This document shows, one piece after another, positions 24,400 to 35,828 of a DNA stretch of 64,000 bases. This DNA comes from Phlebiopsis flavidoalba (lineage: Eukaryota > Basidiomycota > Agaricomycetes > Polyporales > Phanerochaetaceae). Each line of letters begins with the position of its first letter. The stretch's first letter is position 1. The position numbers were made by a program, and so were the translations under genes. The DNA lies in the NCBI GenBank assembly GCA_035772785.1, contig JAOCPU010000035.1:294791-358790 (forward strand), given 5' to 3'. The notes beneath the pieces are model-generated. The model saw only the letters and a list, made by a program, of their open reading frames with translations, ran no database searches and was not told the origin of the DNA.

Positions 24400-26980
24400 G
24401 CAAGTGGTTTATAACGACATTTGCCTGGCCGTCGAGATACTGTCATGCTGCACGAGTGCCCACTGGCAGACAGATGCCAGCAGCCGCAAGAGATAATGAG
24501 CGGGACGAGAGGCCGTGATGCTCGCACTGGTGACGGGAGCAGCGACCATGACGTGGATGTGCGCAGGGAGGCAACGGTTTGGTGGCGTTTCCGGCGCCTC
24601 TCACGCGTCCCTGTACTCGAGCTACTGTTTTTAGTGACGCGATCGACTACGTGGCGGGGGTGTGACTGAGGGATATTCTGCGACCACGAGAGAGATTGGT
24701 CCCGAGCTGATTATCGTGCCAATACGAGCATCGAGGCGACTACGCTCTGTCAGACGCGATTAGTCTGTGTTTTGCTGGCTTCTTTGGAGTGAGCATGTAT
24801 CTCACCAGTGCCTGAGCAGTCGCAAGATTGTCGTCTGGCCTATCGATAATCAGGCCTCGTCACAACTGGTGTATTTGGCTATTGGAACAAGGCGCATATA
24901 TGTCAGGTGTCTAGGGCATGATGGATATACACACCCAGACAGCGCCGTTCATTGTCGCCACGGTGACTCGGATTGAACTTCTAAAAAGAGCTGTAAGTTT
25001 CATGATGCTTAGGACAATCAATCTAGGGTCTTTATCTGAGGTAGTTTCCTCACTTACGGACAAATGCTGAAGTCACAGATGCTTGCTCATGGGACGGTCA
25101 AACAGCCACAACGGGTAGCGGTGAAGGCTTCCAGCGTGGGATTTTTACCAAGACACTCGCGTAGATGAAGTAGAATGTATGCATGGTAATTCTTCTATGT
25201 TATTGTACAGTATTTCTAACGGCTTCATTTCGAATGTTGTCGTCAGCTGGTTATTTGGAAGGTTGAATAGCAGATCAGGACTTACAGTATTTACAGCGAC
25301 CTAACAGACGATATAGATTGACAGAGCACAGAGTTGCCAGCTTCTTCCCTCGCTCACAATAGCGACATACGAGTCGATCCAACGGCATAGTATCAGCGGG
25401 TCTTTGAAGGTAGCATGTGTCTGCAAAGCCGATGCATGATGGAGGCAGGAACGAGAGCTGTCGCAGTCCTGGAGGCGCCCGGGCCTTCTCTTGACCGCCA
25501 TGTGCGACGTTCCTGTTCTCCCACTCCGCGCTGTCTCACCTTCAGCCTCTTCGGCCGTCCGCACTACGACCCGACCTTTGGCACTGATACCAAGTAAAAA
25601 TCGCGGCGATAGGATTCGCAACGAGGCCTCTGGGGTCGTTCTTGCAATATCCACGGGTCAACACGTTCAATGCGAAGGTCACTGCACGCATGTACTGCAG
25701 GAAGCTCGGGTGGACTTATAGGCCCAATTACTCAGGTACGACTTCTCAACTGTGTGTTCATATGCTTCTAATTGGCTATAGAAACAGTATTGGCACGAAG
25801 ATGAATCTTCGAGGAAGTATATATGGTGGGCTCGCCCCCTTTCTCTGCGCGCCCCCGAATACGACCGACCCGCCCTTCTGCCCTCCAGAATCTGGGCCAT
25901 ATCCCCCTCTGCATCAATCTTGACCCGGTACGCATCTTAAAGCCCGAAAATTGGAACAGAATGCGGAGGAAATATCCCAAGATCATCCGGCCTGACCGCG
26001 CTTCGAAACTCAACGTACCGGGACTACGAAGGTTCCCGAGCTGATCATGAGGCGTTGCTCAATGGTTCTGTGGATCTTAGGTATTCCGATCTTGGGAATC
26101 GATTAGGTCACCTCTCACCTGAAGTCGTTAAAATGTGGTCCGACATGTTTTCCAATAATTCTGTGCAATGAATGTTTTTTGACCATATATTGGCGACCAT
26201 TGACCCACTCGACGGAGCGTCGTGACTTTCTTCACGATACGCTGTTCTACAAGCGGGCTCGAGGACTTTTGACGTACACCCTGATTCTGGGCAGCCGGGA
26301 ACTCATTTGCACAACGTTCTCCGCGTTATCGAAGTGCATACATACCATTTATACTTGGCGAATCAACTTCACCGCTTGAGCGCACGCGCAGGCCGATTAC
26401 TTTGGTGAGCTTGCAGCTGATACCGTCAAGTTCTTCAGCAATACGTCCACTGGGTCCTACTGCAAGGTGTCGAGCTTGGAAAGCGGAAATACTGCCAAGC
26501 GTTCAATGGCACGGGCGAATGTGTATGTGATTGGTACAACTACATACAATATTCATAAATGATTCGATAAATACACTGATCAGTCCTTATAGTCCTGTCT
26601 GTTGGCGTCGAATCTCGGAGTAGAACTGTACTTCGACAGCGCCTGGCTACGATACAAATATGCCCCGCCGCGCATCTGGGCCGACCAGAGTTGCTGCTTA
26701 CATTTCGACGTCACGGAGCACACGGTCGTTCATTACCGCTCATCAAGGTTGAACGATATCTTTCTGCTCACAGCCCATTAGCATCGCAGCGTTACACAGC
26801 AAAAGGCCACACGTCTGCCACGTACCCGTTTCTGAGCCCTTGCAAAAATCTCGTTGAAAGCAGGGGCCCCGTCCCGTGTCGATGTCTCGAAATCCGCCGT
26901 GTCCTAACCCGCGTCGGTGATCACTACACCAACCCATTTCTCTCTCAGCAGATGTCTGTCCTCGTCGTGAAACTGCAAGA
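24400..26980. other. No recognisable gene
   Basis: Short frames on both strands, none with a family motif. Splice-like signals occur but no consistent model emerges. The flanks belong to the MFS transporter and to a small secreted protein gene. Confidence 0.4.
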
Positions 26981-26985
26981 CTCAC

Positions 26986-27139
26986 CCGAAGTATGATGGC
27001 CATGAGAAGCCCCGGAAGTGAACCTAGCGAAGGCGGGCCTTCGTATGGGCTGCTAAACATTTCCGAGTCTGGGTTCAGGGATGGGCGCGGCGAGGATCGC
27101 TGTCGAGGAAGCAGCTATGATCAAAGCAAAGATACGCAT
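26986..27139 (-). CDS. Small secreted protein SSP5 (first exon)
   Basis: The ATG at 27,139 gives MRIFALIIAASSTAILAAP, a strong signal peptide with AAP cleavage context, followed by IPEPRLG. One extra base near 27,060 then shifts to a frame reading MFSSPYEGPPSLGSLPGLLM and AIILR, ending at a GTGAGT donor (26,985). An AT-rich TATA-like ATATTTAAG lies about 130 bases upstream (27,277-27,269). Later exons were not identified. The AAPIP after the signal resembles the plus-strand candidate at 42,211. The function is unknown. Confidence 0.5.
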
Positions 27140-27202
27140 GGCTAACGATTATACGAGGATGCGATTAGGTAGGCGAGTCTAGGCCGAGGGACTATGTTGG
27201 TG

Positions 27203-27221
27203 TGGTATGGTATGGTATGGT
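27203..27221 (+). repeat. GGTAT microsatellite
   Basis: About four tandem units of GGTAT just upstream of the SSP5 start region on its promoter side. Confidence 0.85.
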
Positions 27222-28299
27222 GATTCGAGCTCCAGAGCTAGGGGATATGGAATCGATTGGCGGTTGCTTAAATATTTCCGCTCGAATCTGGTCCGGCTAT
27301 GATAGAAATACCATTGTGTGAAGTTCACAAGCATTCACGTACTAATTTCCTGGCGATACAACTGCGAGCAGACGGTCGTTTGACAGTACGCTTCCCAGCC
27401 TCGGGTCTCTGGCGGCCACCGCGGGCAGTTGATCAGTGAAATCAACAGCCACCGATTTATGCCAGAAGAAATGTCATAATTTCATTTTATATTCTAGATC
27501 CCCAAATGTATCTCGATTTACAAACGTCTGGAGTGTGTACCGTCCTATTTCGCACCATTACTCGACCACCGACCGAGCTCAAAAGCGTCGGTCTGAACCT
27601 TCCACACCCGCACTGGCGGATCTTCCTCACCTTCAGCGCCTCCACACGCAGAACAAACCGACAAAAGCAGTAGTATTGATAAGAGCCCAGGCAGATTCTG
27701 TAATTTAATAGATCAATAACTGTTGCAGAGATATGCTCAGCCTGATCTGATTGAGAAACGCACAGAATAGTGAGCAACAGCTCCGTCGACTACACCGATG
27801 CAAGTATGATCAGCTCCGATGCCACGCTATACTCGCAGGTGGCGCACCGGGAGGGACAGTTGCTATCACGTAGATTGAGCAGGCGCAGCACCTGGGCGGG
27901 GGTTCAATCAACCGCGGGATATATGAACGTGTTTGACGTACCCCTGAACAACCACTGGGAACGAAGGCTCAGCGCGTCAGAGTGTGTGTAGCAAGGGGTA
28001 GGGACGACACCATGAACCAGATGGCGCCGTCGCGCCGGAGCGAGGTCAGGACGTCGGCGTTTTGGCCGGTATGGACGGCCGGAAAGCGCTGAGGACTCCG
28101 CCGCTACTAACCCCCCCCCCGAGTCTGCCTGGCTGACGTCACGATGCGAACGGCTACAGTCGCATCAGTAGGTCTGCACTGAACAACAAAGATGCGGGAC
28201 GAAATTCAGGCGAACAGCGAAAAGACGCCAAAGGCCATAAAGCCAGCACGGCACGATGTGGAAGCACAAACTCAAGATCAGCGCTCACGACGTTTATGC

Positions 28300-29365
28300 G
28301 CAAGGTACGTGTTCGTCACCTATACAGCTTTGAACGGGGCGTAATAGACTTATCGCTGCAATCCACATGGAGCCACACTGCTATTGTCCCGGTATCGATT
28401 GTTGCGAGACCTGCTCTGCGACCGCGACCACGAAAACGAAGATGGTCAGATCAGGGTACGGATGCAGGGAGTCTCGTAGCATAGGACGAGGGAGCAGGAT
28501 AGAGATGGTGTTGTGTGTTTTGATGCGTTCCCAGAGGCCCCGTAGTGAGTCATGAAACACCATATAACACCTGAAAAGTCAGTTAGAATTCGATTCGTAG
28601 AATTTTTGGAGAGGTGGGCACATGGACCATTTTGTGAATAGTGATAGGCGTCGCCAGGTTAAAATTACGACAGAAAAAAGCCCTGACAGCTAGTTGCAAG
28701 GGTGAGTCACGCCTGGCCATGCAAAAAACGGCTGGTGTTACATCTGGGAAAGTATCTTTGAGTTCTATGACCTTTGGATACGACTACAGATGATAGCTTA
28801 CCGTATGGTCGTTGGCTCCGAAACCGCTGATGACTGTCCACAGAGGTGTGTGTGAACTGAGTAAAGCTTGCGTACTGCAGAGATGCTCACCATGTGCCGC
28901 ATAATAAGAACCTATGTACCGACGCCCCATAGGTTTGGAGCAAAGTATACTCCCTCGTGACGGTCCGGACGATGGGACCAGACTGACCTCCACCTCCTTC
29001 TCAGCAGTGACCGAGATGGTCCCATAGAGCCAAAGTCCGCGGGCACCTAAATATCCAAAAACACATATAGTATACCAAGCACCACAGCTGAGCACCACGA
29101 CCCTATACCCTCTCCTCTCTCCTCTCTCTCCTCCCCCCGGCGCACACCATGACCAGACATGATCCAAGAAAGACACACTCCCGCTCTCTCGACTAGATAA
29201 CCGCGTGGAATGGCTACGAATGCTCAAGCCATAGTATGTTCTCGGAGTGGTTTCCTGGGAAGCCTGACCGCAGGAAATTATCGCGCGGAAGACCTCACAC
29301 AACTGGGGCCCCGAAGCGGAAAGTCCAGGAGGAGACCATACGGCCTCAACGCAATAAAGCTGCAC
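28300..29365 (-). CDS. Possible secreted/membrane protein with a beta-sandwich-like WLYG segment
   Basis: One minus-strand frame contains GLWLYGTISVTAEKEVEV at about 29,040-28,980. This resembles the 'G-x-W-L-Y-G-x' strand of a large set of basidiomycete type I membrane proteins with a galactose-binding-like extracellular fold. Downstream, after frame changes, LWTVISGFGANDHTV (near 28,810) fits the 'G-x-H-T-V' strand of the same domain. A hydrophobic piece IFVFVVAVAE lies near 28,440. The model is fragmentary, with no start or end fixed, and the fold is inferred from memory of the family. Confidence 0.3.
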
Positions 29366-30716
29366 ACATTCCGCATGCTACGTACAAAACAAGTACCCCC
29401 TTACAAGCGTACACCTCATCAGAGCCGACGGCGGGCCCCGATAACACACTCTAATTAGCTTGGCTTAGAAAGAAGCGAAGCACCGTCCGTTGACACCAAT
29501 GAGTTTCCCCAGGCGTGATCTGGGAGATATAGGAGTCGAGACGCCTGCAGCTGGTGTCGTCTGGGCAGTGTACCAGTGTATCGGGGATCAAGAGCGCAGC
29601 CTCGAGTGGAGATACCACATATACAGTTCATGATGGGGCCGCCCACAGGGTGCAGCTGGCAGTGTTGCGCGCATTCGCAACGCGGGCGGAACGCAGCGGG
29701 GCGGGGCTTCGCGATGCTGATCGTGCCCCCGCGGACGGGACACGGCCTGCAGCCAGGGAAGGTGGCGGGTAATGGTGATTATCTGCGCGTTATGGTGATG
29801 AGATATGGTAGGGCTGGCGGATGTTTACGGGAACTTGCATGGTAAAGCTTTGTAGCCTTAGGTCTTCGATCTTGGCGGAAAAGCGACGAAGCACAAAGAT
29901 AAGAAAAACCCAATCTCTGTTGCATCGAACGCCACACAAGGCTCGTCACACGACGCAGCGTCGCGACTCGAGGCTCGAGATGATGTTCGGAGACAAACAG
30001 TCGGCCCTCGGGCCTCGGAGGACGAAGAAGACCGGGCGCTCCGGACCCCCCCGAGCCCGAGCACGGTTCAACCGGTGTGCGTCGTCGGGGATCCCATATA
30101 CGGCACACGGCGCGGCCCCTTGCACACAAGAAACAAGACCGCGGGCAGATCGGACTCGAACCCGTGGGGCCCTCGCAAGGAAAAAAAAGGAGATCAAGGA
30201 TTGGGTGCTCGCGAAGTGAAACATACCACTGTTTGCCCCCCCGGAGTGAACGGCAACCGAGAGATCCCACTCCGAATTACGAACGCCCGCCCCCCAGCCT
30301 GCTTCGGCCCGGAGTAGATAGCGTTTGACACAGCCCCAGCTGATGATAAACGCACATTTTGGCACAAAAAAATAGATGCTATTATTGGGGTGGTGTATGT
30401 ACAGAGATCGCGATGAGTTGATTACCGGCAGGCAAATGAGATGGACACAATACGTCGCGCATATAGCCAAGCAAAACGAGGCGGGGGGGGGACGGCGCCA
30501 GACGTGGTGCGTACATCTGTCTGGCCCCCGGATCGGTGTGGTGAGAAAGCGAGAGGCGGACCCGTTCGCGGCGCGGGATCTCCGCGTGCTGAGTCAGTCG
30601 AGGAGACCTGGGTGATCACCACGCTGTGTGGCGGAGCACGCGAGTTGTCTTTGAGGTTTCGGCGAGTCACATGCGGCGTGCATGGGATGGTCAGAGTACC
30701 CAGTCGGGGGCCTACC

Positions 30717-30730
30717 GGGGGGGGGGGGGG
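30717..30730 (+). repeat. 14-base poly-G tract
   Basis: Longest uninterrupted G run of the GC-rich region; non-coding as far as visible. Confidence 0.9.
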
Positions 30731-31125
30731 ATCTGGCAGAGGTGTGACGGTTGTGGTCTTGTTCAGCGATGTACGGGCTACAGCGAAATGAGCCCGAAAA
30801 GCGAGTCCGGTGTGCTGTGACGGACAGGCACGATCGCGACGATCCGCGAATAAGTCGAGTGTCTCCTGACTCCGCGACCTGGGGAAGATCGTCATCCAGG
30901 GGAGAGGGGGGGTGGGCCCGTTGGGACAGCTCGTGTGGCTCGATGCGTGGGAGCCCACTACAAAGGTTCCGCGACTATCACACAAAAAAAAAACGGGTGG
31001 GCAGAAAAGGCCGTGAAGGAGCGTGACTTACATACGGTGAGATGTAGGTATAGCGCGAGCAGTGGGCGGAGGGTGCGATAGTTGTGTGTTGGAGGTGTGG
31101 CTGATGGCGCTTTCGAGTCACCACA

Positions 31126-31138
31126 GGGGGGGGGGGGG
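31126..31138 (+). repeat. 13-base poly-G tract next to CCGGCGCC
   Basis: The run is directly followed by CCGGCGCC. The same G-run/GGCGCC neighbourhood occurs at 11,520 and 32,300. Confidence 0.9.
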
Positions 31139-32299
31139 CCGGCGCCAGCCGGTATGTAAACGCTTGGAGGCACGTTTATCGGTGCGGGGTGAATGTTCGT
31201 TGAATGGGTGTAGTGTTTCTATGAAACCTTCCTATCAGGATGCGGAAGAAATATCAAGAGCTGTAGGGGGTCGCCTGTTTCGTTCCCAGCGGGTTACCGA
31301 ATGCAGAAAGTCGGCCGCACGGTAAAACGCGCGCCTTTATATGCTGGCACGCCACACCCTGAGGGCCTTAGGGTTGGTGGGCGGAAGGTTTCGTTATGCT
31401 GATCCTCTGGGTGGGGCGGACGGCAGCTCTGCTACGTGTGAGAGATCGCCACGGAAAGGCTCTGGCGCCGGCGGCAAACGCTCGGAAAGCCCGTCCCGGT
31501 CAGTTGGTCAGACGGACCAGCGTGTCGCTGGGGGGGGTTTTCAAAAACGAAGCGGAATACAGGGAAGAAACACAGTCGCACCGCCGGAGAGCGTTGAATG
31601 ACCCGGATTCGCCACGGAAGGGCTTCCAAGCTCCCGACGTTCGCGTTCGACCCCCCGCGTTTTCGAACGTCGCGGGTGGAAACACCAAGTACCGCATAAG
31701 CGCCGTGGACTTCAACTCTGCGACGCACACGGGGGGGCCTGGATCCGTCGCGTTTTTTTTTCTCGCATATCGCGACGCGGCTTCGTGCCGTCGTGGGAGT
31801 CCGTAGAGCTCGAACGCTGGATACGAATCCGAGCGCAGTGGTCGCGGGGGGCGTCTATGAGAAGCTTCTCCGTGGGTGCGTGCTCGTTGCTGTGTGCGAC
31901 TGTCGTGCGACTGGTGCGACTGGCTGTGCTGGCGGGTGTCGGGTGGCGCGGTTTGGCATTGTCGCGCGTGAAAACGCTGGAGAGCATAGAGGGGAGACTC
32001 ACTCAAGCTCTGTGGCGTATGTCAATCCGAGCCTCGCGGCGGTGGCGGTGCTTGAGAGGCGGAGAGAAAGACAGCCAAACCCCCGGGGCGATCAAAAAGC
32101 CCAAGTCTAACGTTGGCGCGGGGTTCGGGCACTTGTCTATGGCGTACAGACACGCTGCCGAGCATGTATCTTATTCGCCAGGTGTGAGGTTCGTTCCGGA
32201 AAGCGAGCAGAAGAAGCTTGAGGCTTGCGAGCCACCTAGAAAGCAAATTCGTAATACGACGCCCATCGAGTGTGTCAATGTCCCGACATCGTCAGCGAC

Positions 32300-32312
32300 G
32301 GGGGGGGGGGGG
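32300..32312 (+). repeat. 13-base poly-G tract next to CGCCAA
   Basis: The run is followed by CGCCAA, the same continuation as after the poly-G run in the pectin methylesterase (11,532-11,537). Confidence 0.9.
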
Positions 32313-35300
32313 CGCCAAGGCCATAACTGCCGTCTTCCCCAGCTGCTCTGGTCTCCGGATGCGCAGCTTCAGCTATGATATCCGGGCGTGGCTTCTCGAC
32401 GGACGCGACGGTGTGGGTGGCGGAAGGGCCAAAGCAAGAAGGGGCGGGCGCGCACGCTTCGTATTGGCAAGATTGGGGTTGCTGTGGTCTGTTGTTTCTG
32501 CGTTCCGCTGTTGCAGCTTCAGGTTGTTAGTGCTGAATGTGGGCCCGAATCCTGCCCACCAAGGTTGGGGTGTGTGGTGTTTTCGAGTCGTGTAAATATT
32601 GGTAAGGAGTGCTCTATATGTCTGAGCGCACGGCTGGCGGAGGCTCTCGTCCGCGCGCGAGAAGCACCCCTCGGCCGCGCGATGCAGCATCCGTCGGAAG
32701 GCGCGTTGCCATAGGCTGCAGCCCGGGCGTGTGGCATAACCGCATGCGGCGCGCGCAATCTCTCGCGTCGTCGCATCTGATGGTGGGCGTGTTCTGGCAT
32801 GAGAACGCCACGCAGGCCAGTCAAACAGAGCGTGTTCGTCTGATTCCGGGGGAACTGGGCTGTGCGGTGGGGTGATGTACGGCGCAGAGTTGGGGTTAAT
32901 GAAAAGAGCTTGCCCTGGCAGACGTCGTGAGTTGTCAGTAAAAACCCGGACCAAACTGGAGGACGAGGAACCCTCGCACCTGCTGTGTGAACAACACCGC
33001 AACGATTTTGCAGTGGCGGCGTGCACGCGACTCGGAGGGGGTCAAACAAAAGGTTTGTCGAGCGTTTCGACAATGTCCGAAGAAGGACGTGCCGCACCAC
33101 AAAGAAGATCAGCGGGCCGCGAGAGTATGGACAATGCAGCAAACACACGGCCACGGCTAGGCGAGGGTGGGGTGGGACAACAAAGAGCGGGGGCGGGGGC
33201 ACAAAAGACCATGACAACCGGTCCCAGAAGAGTGTGAGGCCTCGGTGAAGTATCAAGCTCAGGTTTTCCCCTTTGTTTCCGCGCCTGAGAACGATATTAT
33301 GCAGGCGTTCGACCCAGGAGTAAAGTGTGCGGGCTCTAGACTGGGACTACTGTCGTGCGCAGGTGGCCGCCACAACCTCCGGGCGTTCTCACGCGTCGGG
33401 GTCGTGTGGGCGATGAGGTCAACGGTGTTGATGCTCGCCTGTCGAATCGGGGGGGCTGTCCGCGGGTGATAAAGTCAGCCTACCATGTCAGGAGCCTTGC
33501 TCAGCGACGGCGATTAATGCACAAGCACCTACCCCGTCCGCCGACGGGAATGGGCCTGAATCTAGCCTGCTGCCAGCTCAATCGTTACCCGCGTCGGCGG
33601 CGTGATTCGAGTGTAACCAAAGGACAACGCGTGTGGAGGCCCCATTTTCTGGCTGTGGGTGCGAGCGGGCCGCATTGTCAGGGAGAGGAGGCGGTCCTCG
33701 CCACACACCGGAAAAGGGCGCGGGCAGGGCAACCGCTCGCTGCATCGTGGAGGTAGGGGACACCCCCACTGGCCAGACGTCGACACACAGGTGGGCGTCG
33801 TTCGCGCTCGGACCGGCCGACGGCAGCGCGAGGGGCCTGCTTACTTCACTAGATCTAGAGCCGACACGACGGCGTCGGGTGCAGCAGCCGAGGAGAAGGG
33901 CTCAGCCACGAATCGCTCCGGTTAGGACGGCCTGCCAGGCGTGTGTACGCACGCCTGCTGACGGCGGCCCCACCTTTAGCGCCGCGAATTCCTGCCGCTG
34001 CGGCCGCACTTTGTGCCCACAAAACGCACCGCGCCGCACTCGTGCCAGAACGCGGCCGGGCAGGCCGCCCGCGAGCGGGCCGAATCGGTTACTGGGACGC
34101 CCATTTGGGACCTACAACCTGCGAAAAATCCGCGGCCCCCGCACAGATTGGTTCGCGCCACGGCGAATGCCGCGGTCCCCCCCCCCTCCCTCGGCAGCCG
34201 AGAACTAGCTAGCCGGAGGCTTGCAGCAGGCCCCCCCTCCGCCAGCGCGCTTGCAGGCCCGATCCTTGGTAACGGCCACCCCAGGGCGTCCAAGCGGGCG
34301 CGTAGGACGCGATATCCTACATGGCGCGGTCTGTGCGCGCACTGGGCGGCGTCGTCGCACGGGATGACAGTGCGCCCGTTGGGCCCGACCAACCCCGCCA
34401 GCCGGACGCTCTGGTGTGTGTAGGGTGGGTCTTCTCCTCCCTGGGCCGTGTGGGACGCAGGGGGTCAAAAGCATGTGGCCGCGCTCGGTCCGTATGAGCC
34501 CAGGCGCGGCATCATGTCACGCGTGGGCGTACGTCGTGACGGATTTTTTCGCTTCGAGAAAACATTCCACCTCGCGTTCCCCCCCCCGCCCCCCCCCTTT
34601 TAGCGGGCCATCAGTGCATCAGACGCGCGGGCGTTTACAAACGCATATAGTTATTCATATCAATAGTGGTTACTGGGGGTACAGGCGTATCAAGCGCGTA
34701 ACGGCCGTCGTGCGTCACTGGCAGGAACGGATGATGCACGCAGCGTGTACTGCTCTGTGGCTACACAAGAAAGAATGCACTACACGTCCTCGACGCGTGA
34801 TTCAGAAGCAGGCGCGCTGTGGGATATGCGGGAAATGTGGACGTCTAAGACAAGGGCAACAATGAAAGCGCGGTCCGAGGGAAGGTGGACGACATGAGTT
34901 CGGCGGACGGTGCTGTTGTCTGAGCAGGGGCACGCAGGCCCTGTGGCTGAAGGGACGAGCTGTGGTTCTGGCAGGGCCATTTACTGGGCAGCCCATTGGC
35001 CCGTGGCAGGTAAGCGAGGTCCCGAGAAGGAGCGCGCGTCAGCTGGCAGGGTAATGGACGATGCCATGAATCCGCAAGAAGGCAATCTCTTATAGTCAGG
35101 TTGATGGCCTTGCCTGGTAATCAAATAATAGCCAGTGGCAGGCCTTCAGGAGCCATTTGCTGGCGTTGACGGCGAGCCCCACGAACGGCGTGGAACGCAG
35201 TTTGGCTGCGTTGACCCGGGGCTGTGCAGCGTGGAGCTGTATCGATTGTTCGGCGCAACAAGTGGTGGTTTGCCCAATGTTGGATATGTACGCAGCCAAT

Positions 35301-35645
35301 CCCGTTAGGCTCTACGCCGCTAAATGGTCGTTCGAAGCAACATTGCTCCGCAACCGTGCTCGCAGAACTCCCAGCCAGCGGGTTCGCCCGTCGCGCCCGC
35401 GCGTTTGTTGCGCGCATGCGCGTATACGGCCGCAAGGGGCAGCGGAGAGCGAGAGGCAAAGCGGCGATCTGGGAAGACATCGGACAGCGCAGATCTTGGT
35501 CCGCGAGACGGCGCATCGGCAGTCGGAGCGAGGGTGTCGGCTATTCGTGCTCCGAGAGAATATCGGAACGAATTTTTCGAGGGCAGCTGGTGATGTGTTT
35601 GTGACGTGTTTGGGCGGATTGATGCAGCCCTGGGCGGAGGGCGAA

Positions 35646-35653
35646 TATTTAAA
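35646..35653 (+). promoter_or_regulatory. TATA-like element of the H+-ATPase gene
   Basis: TATTTAAA lies about 180 bases before the proposed ATG. It is followed by a pyrimidine-rich stretch (CCTCCTCTCACCCCAAC), a common arrangement in highly expressed fungal genes. Confidence 0.5.
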
Positions 35654-35828
35654 GGTTGGCTATCCCTCCCCGACGGCCAACCTCCTCTCACCCCAACCAC
35701 CGTAATTGCTGTCGTCGTCCCCCTTCCCCGCTCTTTCTGAGCAAATCCGCATAGAAAGCCCCCTTAAAAGGGTCTTCCCCCCTCGCCTCACATCGCGTAA
35801 CAAACCGCTTGTGTCCTCTCTTTTCGAC

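Larger units (their letters stand above)
29460..35640. other. GC-rich, gene-poor region with poly-G tracts
   Basis: About 6 kb of high-GC DNA. Long open frames overlap on both strands (for example 33,256-32,519 minus, 33,633-34,208 plus, 31,785-32,378 plus). High GC content alone gives such frames because stop codons are AT-rich. None shows a family motif, a signal peptide with a plausible start, or spliced continuity. Poly-G runs at 30,483-30,491, 30,717-30,730, 31,126-31,138 and 32,300-32,312 are notable. Confidence 0.55.

Noticed and set aside
30100..30210. tRNA-like B-box on the minus strand (GGTTCGAGTCC, plus 30,150-30,160)
   Set aside because: The T-arm would pair in only about two positions, and no D-arm/A-box or acceptor stem fits at the proper distance.
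32519..33256. 245-codon minus-strand ORF
   Set aside because: High-GC region where long frames arise by lack of stop codons; composition is Pro/Arg/His-rich, equal-length frames exist on the other strand, and no motif is seen.
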